Shown: positions 44,701-51,483 of the stretch, in pieces
Numbering within the stretch: the stretch's first letter is position 1
Layout: every line of letters begins with the position of its first letter
NCBI RefSeq assembly: GCF_004570325.1
Contig: NZ_SPQO01000001.1
Coordinates: 248,001-312,000 of the forward strand
Origin: Mycobacterium sp. PS03-16
Lineage (GTDB): Bacteria > Actinomycetota > Actinomycetes > Mycobacteriales > Mycobacteriaceae
Direction: 5' to 3'
DNA length: 64,000 bases
Translations under genes and position numbers: made by a program
The notes under the pieces: generated by a model
What the model was told of the DNA's origin: nothing
Seen by the model: the letters and a program-made list of their open reading frames with translations, nothing else
Databases searched by the model: none

Positions 44701-45972
44701 CTGGAGAACTGGTGCCGGATTCGGCTCGGCGCGCCCGACCGGTGGGTGTTCGGGTGCCTCCGCGCCGACGGCTCCGCCACGACGGTGTCGTTGGCCGATC
44801 TGCGGGCCGGCGCGTGGGAGGTCATCCGAACCGCCGACTCGGGTGCCGGTTCGACGTTCGCGCGCCGGCTGCTGGCCGCCGCCGGCGCCACCGCATTCAT
44901 CGACGACAGCGGCCTCGACGACCTCGTCACGCTGGCGGAGGCACTGCGGTCGGTGATCGCGTCGAGCGCCCCCCTGGCAGGGTCACACTTCGATCCGGTC
45001 GCCGACCCATGGGCCGCGGCCGATCTCGACGAGATGGCCGGCCGGCTCGCCGGATGGTCGAGCGCGGTCCGCGACGCCCTCTCCCGCTGCACCGGGGATC
45101 CGGGCGGCGCCGTGGCGGAGCTGATCGGGTGCGGCGTGGCGGTGCCTGCCGACATCGATCTCACCGACACCGCGCATCTCACTCAGGTCGCACCGCGCAT
45201 CGCCGCGTCGGTCGCCGAACTCACCCTGCCCGACCAGGTGCCGGCACCGCCGTCCGGTGTCGCTCGCGACTCGACGAACACACTGGAGTGGATCAGCACG
45301 GTCACCGCGGCGGTCACCGACATCACCGGAGGGGGGATCCGCGTGCTGCCGCGACTGTCGTTGTCCAGCAATGGCCTCAGTGCGCTGTGGGACGCCGAGC
45401 ACCGGCCCGCCGGTGCTGACGGTGACCGGCTGGCCGACTGGCTGCGCGACGTCGGCCGGGTACGGCCGGCGGTCAGGGCGTTCGGTGACACCCTGGCGGC
45501 CGCCGAGATGACCGGCGGCGCCCGCGCGGCCGGCTTCGACGTCACGCAGGCGCCGGCCACTGTGCGCCCGCCCTGGATCGCGGTGAGCCAGGGCACCGCC
45601 CGCGCGTGCACGGTGCTGTCCCGCGACGACGACTCGCCCGTCGCCCAGCCCGCCACGGTGACCGGCTTCGTGTGCGACTCCTGGTCCGAGGCGCTGCCCC
45701 GGACCGGTCACCGCCCGGGCACCGCGGACGAGGTGGCCGGCATCGCCTTCCACACCGCACGTCCCGATGCCCGGGCACCTCAGGCGGTTCTCGTCGCGGT
45801 ACCGCCGGACCGCGGCCGCGGGTGGCACGCCGAGGACGTGCACGCCGCGGTGGAGGAAGCCCACGAACTCGCCCGGGTGCGCGGTATGGACCTCACCGAT
45901 CTCCCCGAGCTGCGCGGCACCATGCCGCCCACCATCGAGGGCGGCGACTTCACCCTGAACCTGCCGGGCTGA
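41725..45972 (+). CDS. Uncharacterised 1415-aa protein of the giant-gene operon
   Basis: This is the largest gene of the window. An N-terminal coiled coil (about residues 8-90, heavy in Arg/Glu/Ala) is followed by LPVRLETLYRPA and ELWIRVYPDDIHIDSHE near residue 130, then LPVLRIGRQPYGLLP near 453 and a mixed alpha/beta body. The YPDDIHID and RQPYGLLP motifs look conserved in type. No nucleotide-binding, protease or membrane motif is visible. The frame is open from 41635, but the ATG at 41725 gives the one-base overlap with the previous gene. It is followed by the 559-aa gene after 14 bp. Confidence 0.7.
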   Translation: MAAHTGVAAQRRAIRAARLEREAAWREVYNSTAHADDIHERTRTMRDDYAASVFGQPFVEARTQAENRRSNARDRAEAAERRVEEVDAAWDAETAADPLWPDRGDLPLVLLPVRLETLYRPAESGGAELWIRVYPDDIHIDSHETALTAAERALAQRYLEVVGAPGVTDDARATAWAEVVAGVGADRGLWAVECLRSGADGGAKDATWSRAPMARMMPDHFTFSGYRSGRLMWRVDGAPVPAQLPAGFAPPGIDQDDGEVTSGRVRWQRASRWLVDFDTAVDAGMAVRVPLHDPDLHYDLVTVVGTGSADPDTAAREMGALLTAHSYTTGLSVLPAGTPTNNTPASRSGWHSRPAPRSPDDVAAARTAAAAESASQRIAHALGIDPAATSAAVEGGAGDHDDLAATAQRFMAGLLGNLSVDWMPLGSDLTGVSTDLSFLAEHFTSYVRSRGPLPVLRIGRQPYGLLPITPTDLWRGDDVHEAIVYIASSILSYFKENVHRAQRVGAGPDQDAAILDLLSRRPASTRIRYIADLKIDSFSRMFMVHPPATFGMAMADMNIPFSARGPVGMAPPGFDFAAAVQPTPELLELVNSRPLHAYAEVVHETQAFVAGLPPEGQGEWPPELIAKMQAVNASAAQLDPSTSGLFYQLGFPLFRTLWWLSLLYRFPSGMPEDHAARPAALALQQATVAALELEAIAGQRLADLERALCESLDTVTHRVDAWATSMATARLARIRDDNPTGLRAGAYGWVTDLQPLPPGRRSARDGYLVAPSLHHATTAAVLRAGCLAHSDPSAFAVNLTSTRVRTALRTLEGIERGQTLDYLLGYRFERGLHDRQLDHLIPAFRRHYPVTPRADTDVDATATAAVAARHVVDGLALSRDRALFDAGNPTVAVGADLIAVTELIDDVADTFDAVGDLLLAESVHQIVGGNPLRAGLAADMGTTGLLPADYQVISTPRSADTVSYAVGAALTDELDPASRWDGGNGLARLEPALENWCRIRLGAPDRWVFGCLRADGSATTVSLADLRAGAWEVIRTADSGAGSTFARRLLAAAGATAFIDDSGLDDLVTLAEALRSVIASSAPLAGSHFDPVADPWAAADLDEMAGRLAGWSSAVRDALSRCTGDPGGAVAELIGCGVAVPADIDLTDTAHLTQVAPRIAASVAELTLPDQVPAPPSGVARDSTNTLEWISTVTAAVTDITGGGIRVLPRLSLSSNGLSALWDAEHRPAGADGDRLADWLRDVGRVRPAVRAFGDTLAAAEMTGGARAAGFDVTQAPATVRPPWIAVSQGTARACTVLSRDDDSPVAQPATVTGFVCDSWSEALPRTGHRPGTADEVAGIAFHTARPDARAPQAVLVAVPPDRGRGWHAEDVHAAVEEAHELARVRGMDLTDLPELRGTMPPTIEGGDFTLNLPG

Positions 45973-45986
45973 CCGAGGGAGCACGA

Positions 45987-47666
45987 ATGTCCGTCAGATT
46001 CGAACCGCTGCCGCGCGATCCGAGCCTCGACGACGGAGTGGCCGCCCGTGTGCACGACCCGCTGTGGTTGCTGTGCCGGCAGTGGCAGTTCGGCGAATTC
46101 CGCGGCGAGGACGCCGGATCGATCGCGATGGTCGATGTCGAGGTCGACACCCACCGGGTCGACCGGTTCCGGGTCGGCGGGACCGGTGACTGGCAGGCAT
46201 ACGACCCGTCGACCGCACCGCTGGAGCGCATGGTCGAGCAGGAACGGACCGACCCGTCGTCGGATCCCCGGCTCCGCACCGAAGGCGGCGTCCGGCTCGC
46301 CCGCCAGCTGACCGACGCCGGCCTCGATCCCACTCCGTGGCGCCACCGCTACGCCTTCGAGGAACCGGTACCCGAACGGGCCGCGCGCGGCGTCAATCGT
46401 CTGCTGCGGAGCCGGATCGGCGACGGAACTCGCATCGCCGCCGGTCTGCGCAGACTGCTCGATCCGGCGGCGTCCGCGGGGGAGCTCAACGCCCTCGCCG
46501 TGGCCCCCGACCGGCATGCCGCCGCACAGGCCATCGCCACGGACTGGTTGAGCTGGTGGGACGCCCGGGTACCCGCGGTCACCGCGGGTGAGCACCGGAT
46601 GCCGGCGACATGGGATGACCACCGGCTCGAGCACGCGTTCTCGCTGTGCGCCACGGGGCTGCTCGACGTCGAGTTGCGGGCCACCGAGTACGACGGGGGA
46701 CGCCTGGACTGGTGGTCCATGGACGTCGTCGCACCCGACGCGCCACAACCCGGATGGGCACCCGATCGCCTGCCGCTGAGCGGCATTCCCGCGCCTGCAA
46801 GCTTCGGTGGAATGCCATCGGCACGGTTCTGGGAGATGGAGGACGCGACGATCGACCTCGGCGCCATCGACGCCGCGCCGCACGACCTCGGCCGGCTGCT
46901 GATGGTCACCTATGCGACGGTGTACGGCAACGACTGGTATGTGGTGCCGGTGCGGCTGCCGGTCGGTACGCTCTGCCGGGTCGCGACATTCACCGTCACC
47001 GATGTCTTCGGCTTCTCTGAACCGGTGGGGCCTGCCGCTGCGGACAGCCCCGAGTTCAACGTGTTCGGGCTCTCGGATCCGCGCCTGCCCGGCGGCGCCA
47101 GCCCCTGGTTCCTGCTGGCGCCGGCGCTGCCGGCAGTGCTGGAGAGCGCGCCCGTCGAGCACGTGCTCATCGCGCGCGACGAGATGGCAAACCTGGCCTG
47201 GGCGGTCGAGCAACACATCGAGGACGACGCCGGCCTACCGTACGACCGTTACAACGCGATGATCCGACCGCCGGCACCGGTCGCGGGCGCGATGCGCGCT
47301 TATCAGGTCGACTCGTTCGTCCCGGAATTCTGGTATCCGCTCGCCCCCGAGCACGTCGACGAGGGGCGGGAAGCGGTGCGGCTCCGCCTCATTCCGATGG
47401 CCCGCCGGGTGGCCACCGCGGACGGCGCACCCGCCGAGGTGAGCATCGCGCGGCCGCTCGGCCACATCCTCGAAGCCGCGCGTGGAGCCGGATCCTTCTG
47501 GCTGCACGAGGAGGAGGTCCCGCGAGCCGGTGTGGACATGGTGCGCACCCATCAACGTGCCCGGTGGCATGACGGGTCCGTGCACACGTGGGCTGCGCGA
47601 CGCAAAGGCACGGGCGCCGGGGAGTCGGCCAGCGGTCTGCGCTTCGACACTGTGACGGGGCGCTGA
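45987..47666 (+). CDS. Uncharacterised 559-aa protein of the giant-gene operon
   Basis: The N-terminus carries a striking motif: DPLWLLCRQWQFGEFRGEDA followed by GS (about residues 21-42), then mixed alpha/beta sequence with Trp-rich patches (WLSWWDARVP, LDWWSMDVV). The C-terminal half includes VPVRLPVGTLCRVATFTVTDVFG. A GAGGGAG ribosome-binding site precedes ATG 45987; the open frame upstream overlaps the 1415-aa gene and is noise. There is no signal peptide or enzyme motif. Its place directly after the 1415-aa gene suggests a complex with it. Confidence 0.7.
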   Translation: MSVRFEPLPRDPSLDDGVAARVHDPLWLLCRQWQFGEFRGEDAGSIAMVDVEVDTHRVDRFRVGGTGDWQAYDPSTAPLERMVEQERTDPSSDPRLRTEGGVRLARQLTDAGLDPTPWRHRYAFEEPVPERAARGVNRLLRSRIGDGTRIAAGLRRLLDPAASAGELNALAVAPDRHAAAQAIATDWLSWWDARVPAVTAGEHRMPATWDDHRLEHAFSLCATGLLDVELRATEYDGGRLDWWSMDVVAPDAPQPGWAPDRLPLSGIPAPASFGGMPSARFWEMEDATIDLGAIDAAPHDLGRLLMVTYATVYGNDWYVVPVRLPVGTLCRVATFTVTDVFGFSEPVGPAAADSPEFNVFGLSDPRLPGGASPWFLLAPALPAVLESAPVEHVLIARDEMANLAWAVEQHIEDDAGLPYDRYNAMIRPPAPVAGAMRAYQVDSFVPEFWYPLAPEHVDEGREAVRLRLIPMARRVATADGAPAEVSIARPLGHILEAARGAGSFWLHEEEVPRAGVDMVRTHQRARWHDGSVHTWAARRKGTGAGESASGLRFDTVTGR

Positions 47667-47667
47667 C

Positions 47668-49095
47668 ATGGCGATGGGGGCCTCCACCTGGTTTCTCAGC
47701 CCGCAGAGCCTGGTGGCGCGGGTCGACGTCGTCGACGGCAATGCGACGTGGACCGGCCCCGGCGATCTCGCCGAGGTGTTTCCGGCGCTGCTGTGCTTCG
47801 GGGTGAACCGCGACCGGCTCGTTCAGTTCGCCGACCACTTCGTCGGCAGGGTCTCCGCGGTACAGCAGACGGCGGTGAACGAAGCGGTCTTCCGGGTCGA
47901 CGTCCGATCGTGGCGGGAGGGCATGCAGACCGACTACAGGCGGAACGTCCGGCTCGATCTGGCGACCGGCAAGGTCATCGAATATCCGGCCATCTTCGAC
48001 ACGTCGCGGAAAACGGAGGGTTGGCGCGAATATCAGATCCGCGACCACAGCACCTGGAGTGTGTTCAACGCGGTCACGCGCCAGCTCATCGTCGAGCACA
48101 ACTGGAGTGACGCCGTATTCGCGCTACCGAACGGACAACGCGTGGGGTTGCCTGCCGACGGCTCGACGATGGGCGTCGACCGCGGGAAGCTGTTCGTCAA
48201 GACCACCGAGTCGGCTTCGGCGTACCGCGTGTTCGATCTCGACAACCTGACCACCGACGGCAAGGTCAAAGGGCAGTACGGCGGCATCGAGAACCCCACC
48301 GGCTTCGAGCCGATGTTCACACTCGTCACCGACCCCGACGCGTGGGGGGAGCGTGGCCCGGCCGGTGACATCGACCGGAAGATGCTGATGGCGGTCAACG
48401 TCGCCGCACACAACGCCGGCGCGAACGCCGACTTACTGCTGCGGATCCTGCACGCCGAGAGCGGCATACGCACCGGTGCCTACCACCCGTCGGGCCGGTA
48501 CGGCTTGCTGCAGCTGACCGCCGAACAGCTCGCCGCCGCCGGCTGGGCCGACTCCCCGGACGCCTATCTCGATGCGGGGGCGGCGCAGCTGCCGGTGATC
48601 GCCGCACACCTGCGGAGAATCGGTGTGCCCGAGGAGACCGACGAAGCCGGACTGTGGCTGTGCCACCTTCTCGGACGGGTGTACACCGCTGAGGATCTGG
48701 CGACGCCGGTGGCCACCGCGAACGGCGTCCGGCCCGACATCTGGGCGACCCATGCGGTCGCGGACATGGACGGGGACGGGGTTCTCACCGTCGAGGATCT
48801 GCACCGGTATCTGCGGTCGCTACGTCGCGACCCCCGGCTCGTCGACGTGCAATATCGAATCGGCCGGATGTCGGCCGTGGTGCCCGACTGGCAGGATCTC
48901 ACCGAGATCAACGAGGGTGACGACATGGGCGTGGTGCGCCCCAGCGCGGAGTCGCTCGGCCTGCTGGTCGGCGTCGTCGCACTGCAGAACCACCCGGGGT
49001 TCCACCATGAGCGGGTGGTGTCGATCGACCCGGCTCCGGGAACGCTGCAACGGCTGGTGGATCCCGTCACGGTGCAGGTCAACTTCGAAGGGTGA
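47668..49095 (+). CDS. Transglycosylase-like protein with EF-hand-type loop
   Basis: This 475-aa protein has three regions. Residues 1-235 are uncharacterised. Residues 240-345 contain LLLRILHAESGIRTGAYHP followed by SGRYGLLQL, typical of a soluble lytic transglycosylase/lysozyme core, with Glu264 as likely catalytic acid. Residues 365-378 contain DMDGDGVLTVEDL, a calcium-binding EF-hand/dockerin-type loop. The tail repeats short beta motifs. There is no signal peptide. The start at 47668 is one base after the preceding stop; an in-frame ATG two codons later is also possible. It is the last gene of the operon. Confidence 0.75.
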   Translation: MAMGASTWFLSPQSLVARVDVVDGNATWTGPGDLAEVFPALLCFGVNRDRLVQFADHFVGRVSAVQQTAVNEAVFRVDVRSWREGMQTDYRRNVRLDLATGKVIEYPAIFDTSRKTEGWREYQIRDHSTWSVFNAVTRQLIVEHNWSDAVFALPNGQRVGLPADGSTMGVDRGKLFVKTTESASAYRVFDLDNLTTDGKVKGQYGGIENPTGFEPMFTLVTDPDAWGERGPAGDIDRKMLMAVNVAAHNAGANADLLLRILHAESGIRTGAYHPSGRYGLLQLTAEQLAAAGWADSPDAYLDAGAAQLPVIAAHLRRIGVPEETDEAGLWLCHLLGRVYTAEDLATPVATANGVRPDIWATHAVADMDGDGVLTVEDLHRYLRSLRRDPRLVDVQYRIGRMSAVVPDWQDLTEINEGDDMGVVRPSAESLGLLVGVVALQNHPGFHHERVVSIDPAPGTLQRLVDPVTVQVNFEG

Positions 49096-49117
49096 CTTCG
49101 CCGGCCGGGGACGGCGG

Positions 49118-51481
49118 CTAGATCATCTCCCGCCGCGTGATCCACCGCATGACCTGCCAGCCGACGAACACCGGCAGCCAGCACGTCAGCACGCGGTAGA
49201 GCAGCACCGCCGGGATCGCCACCGCCGCAGGCACGCCGAACGCCGCCAGGCCACCGATCAGCGCCGCCTCCACCGCGCCGACCCCGCCCGGTGTCGGCGC
49301 CGCCGACGCCAGCGTGCCGCCCACCATCGTCACCACGGTCACCGTGACGAACGACGTGTCCCCGCCGAACGCCTCGATGCTCGCCCACAGCGCGAACGCC
49401 GCACCGAGAGTCGTTGCCGCACAGCCCAGCACGATCAGCATCATCCGCTGCGGCTCCCCGGCCAGCTCGCGCAGGTCGCCCAGCACCTCCATCAGCCGCG
49501 GCCACACCGTCGCCAGTACCCAGCGCCGCAGCTTCGGCACCACCACGAACGCGGCGGCCACCGCCAGCAGCACCGCGCCGATCACGTACAGCACGATCCG
49601 CGGCGGCACGAACTGCTCGAGGTTCGCCGACGCCCCGGCGACCGCGCTGAACAGGATCAGCAGCGAGATGTGCGTGACCACCTGCACCGACTGCTGCAGC
49701 GCCACCGCGGTGGTCGCGCGCACCGCACCCAGCCCACTCTTCTGCAGGAACCGCGTGCTCAGCGCCAGCCCGCCGACCCCGGCCGGGGTGGTGGTCGCCG
49801 CGAACGTCCCGGCCACCTGCATCAGCGCCAGATGCCGGAAGCTGACCAGCCCGTCGGCGCACGCCCACAGCGCGGCCGCCGCGCCGACGTACTTGAGCAT
49901 CGACACCCCGAGCCCGGCCAGCGCCCACCACAGGTTGACGTTGCGCAGCTCGTCGGAGAACGTCGGCACCGCGGCCAGGAACGGATATGCGACGTAGACC
50001 AGCGCGCCGATCAGCCCCAGCTGGATGATCTGGTTGCGGGTGAAGCGGGTGATGTTCTGGGTGCTGATGTTGTCGGCGCCGGTGCGGCGCATCACCTCGT
50101 CGCGGGTGTCCGCCGCAACGGCGCGGGCGTCGGGGATCGACTTCCAGACCCGCGGCGTCACCGCGTGTTTGGTGAGCCGGCGCGACGCGGTGAGGATCGT
50201 GGCGTCGTCGAACGCGGAGATCGCCGCGGCAACGGCGGCTTCGGCGTCGTACGCCGCTCCCGTCGTCATCAGCAGCTGCGCGACGTCGGACTGCAGCTGG
50301 GTCTCGGTGGCGCCGAACTCGGCGTAGGCGAAGCCGCCGAAGCGGGCCCCGCCGTCGCAGAGGGTCATCTCCCCGGCCTGCAGATCGCCGTGCGAGATGC
50401 CGTGATCATGCAGGCGTCGCAACGCCTCCCACACGTGCGTCAGCCCGTCGGGCGACGCCTCCACCGGTGTGCCGCACACCGGTGAGTGCGCGTAGAGCGC
50501 CCACCCGCGCGCCAGCGGCGCCACCACCACCGACTTCGTGTTCGACAGCCCGAGATCGCCGATCGCGATCGCCATCAGCGCCCGGTGTTCGACCGCCCGC
50601 CGGAGCGACGCCTGCAGCGGCGCCGTCTCGGTGGACCGCAGCCGCAGTTTGCGCCACAGTTGGCGCATCGCGCCGCCGCTGCGCTGGTTGGGTCCGTACA
50701 TGTGCACGGTGACCGGCTCTGCGTCGGTGTCCGCGGTGAGCAGCAGCGGGCCGCCACCTGCCGGGCGCACCACCCGCAGCGCGGTCACGGTGTACCCGCG
50801 CCGTGCCAGCGCCCGCACCGCGCCCTCCAGCGGCACCTCGAGGGCAGGGGTGCCGACGAGCAGGACCACCAGCGCGCCGACGAACCAGCCGACGGCCAGC
50901 CCGAGCAGTGACCGCGCCGGCACCACCGCGCTGACCACCAGGTGGATCGGCACGAACGCCAGCAGCAGCGCCCACCACCAGCGCCGCCACCGCGCCGGCA
51001 CCCACGGGCCCGACACGGTGAGCACCGCGGCGAGCATGGCGATCCACCGCGGGTCGTCGAGGATCTGCGACAGCAGCGAGTCGAGCCGGTCGTTGAGGTC
51101 GAAATGCCACTGCGGGGCGGCGATTCCGTTGCCGGTGATCGACAGCGACAGCATGGCGATGAACGCCGCGGCGGCGAACGCGCCGAGCAGCCGCCATTGG
51201 CGCACCACCACGAGCCCGACCAGGATCACGAACGGCAGCGCCAGGATCGAGATGCCGTAGGCCAGGTACACCAGGTTCGACTGGGTCGGGGTGAGGACGC
51301 CGACGATCTCGGAGATGGACCGCTCGAGCGCATTCCACTCGTAGCGGGTCACCAGCGAACTGGTGATGACGACCGCGAGCAGGAGCGTCGCCAGCGCGAG
51401 GCGCAGGATGTCGTTGGTGCGTCGCGTCAGCGGCAGCAGCAGGCTGCCCGATACGGCGATCTCGCGCCCGTCGACTCGCAT
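49118..51481 (-). CDS. YbhN-type membrane protein with embedded kinase-like domain
   Basis: This 787-aa protein has an N-terminal block of about 6 membrane helices (residues 25-220), a soluble middle domain and a C-terminal block of about 7 helices (about 480-787) of the lysylphosphatidylglycerol-synthase/YbhN (UPF0104) flippase-like type. The soluble domain contains a kinase-like catalytic loop HGISHGDLQAGEM near residue 365 and a GGF in place of DFG, so it may be a degenerate phospho- or aminotransferase-type kinase fold. It lies convergent to the giant-gene operon and upstream of the sulfatase and SRPBCC genes. ATG 51481; the upstream frame is noise. Confidence 0.8.
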   Translation of the reverse strand: MRVDGREIAVSGSLLLPLTRRTNDILRLALATLLLAVVITSSLVTRYEWNALERSISEIVGVLTPTQSNLVYLAYGISILALPFVILVGLVVVRQWRLLGAFAAAAFIAMLSLSITGNGIAAPQWHFDLNDRLDSLLSQILDDPRWIAMLAAVLTVSGPWVPARWRRWWWALLLAFVPIHLVVSAVVPARSLLGLAVGWFVGALVVLLVGTPALEVPLEGAVRALARRGYTVTALRVVRPAGGGPLLLTADTDAEPVTVHMYGPNQRSGGAMRQLWRKLRLRSTETAPLQASLRRAVEHRALMAIAIGDLGLSNTKSVVVAPLARGWALYAHSPVCGTPVEASPDGLTHVWEALRRLHDHGISHGDLQAGEMTLCDGGARFGGFAYAEFGATETQLQSDVAQLLMTTGAAYDAEAAVAAAISAFDDATILTASRRLTKHAVTPRVWKSIPDARAVAADTRDEVMRRTGADNISTQNITRFTRNQIIQLGLIGALVYVAYPFLAAVPTFSDELRNVNLWWALAGLGVSMLKYVGAAAALWACADGLVSFRHLALMQVAGTFAATTTPAGVGGLALSTRFLQKSGLGAVRATTAVALQQSVQVVTHISLLILFSAVAGASANLEQFVPPRIVLYVIGAVLLAVAAAFVVVPKLRRWVLATVWPRLMEVLGDLRELAGEPQRMMLIVLGCAATTLGAAFALWASIEAFGGDTSFVTVTVVTMVGGTLASAAPTPGGVGAVEAALIGGLAAFGVPAAVAIPAVLLYRVLTCWLPVFVGWQVMRWITRREMI

Positions 51482-51483
51482 AC

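Noticed and set aside
45606..45986. N-terminal extension of the 559-aa protein
   Set aside because: The open frame upstream of 45987 overlaps the 1415-aa gene and its product is Arg/Gly-rich; a ribosome-binding site directly precedes ATG 45987.
30847..49095. Prophage
   Set aside because: No integrase, terminase, portal, capsid or tail sheath/tube motif was found and no att-like direct repeat or tRNA flanks the region.
30847..49095. Contractile injection system (eCIS) or T6SS
   Set aside because: I could not recognise sheath, tube, spike, baseplate or the usual AAA+ ATPase. Distant structural similarity cannot be excluded without fold prediction.
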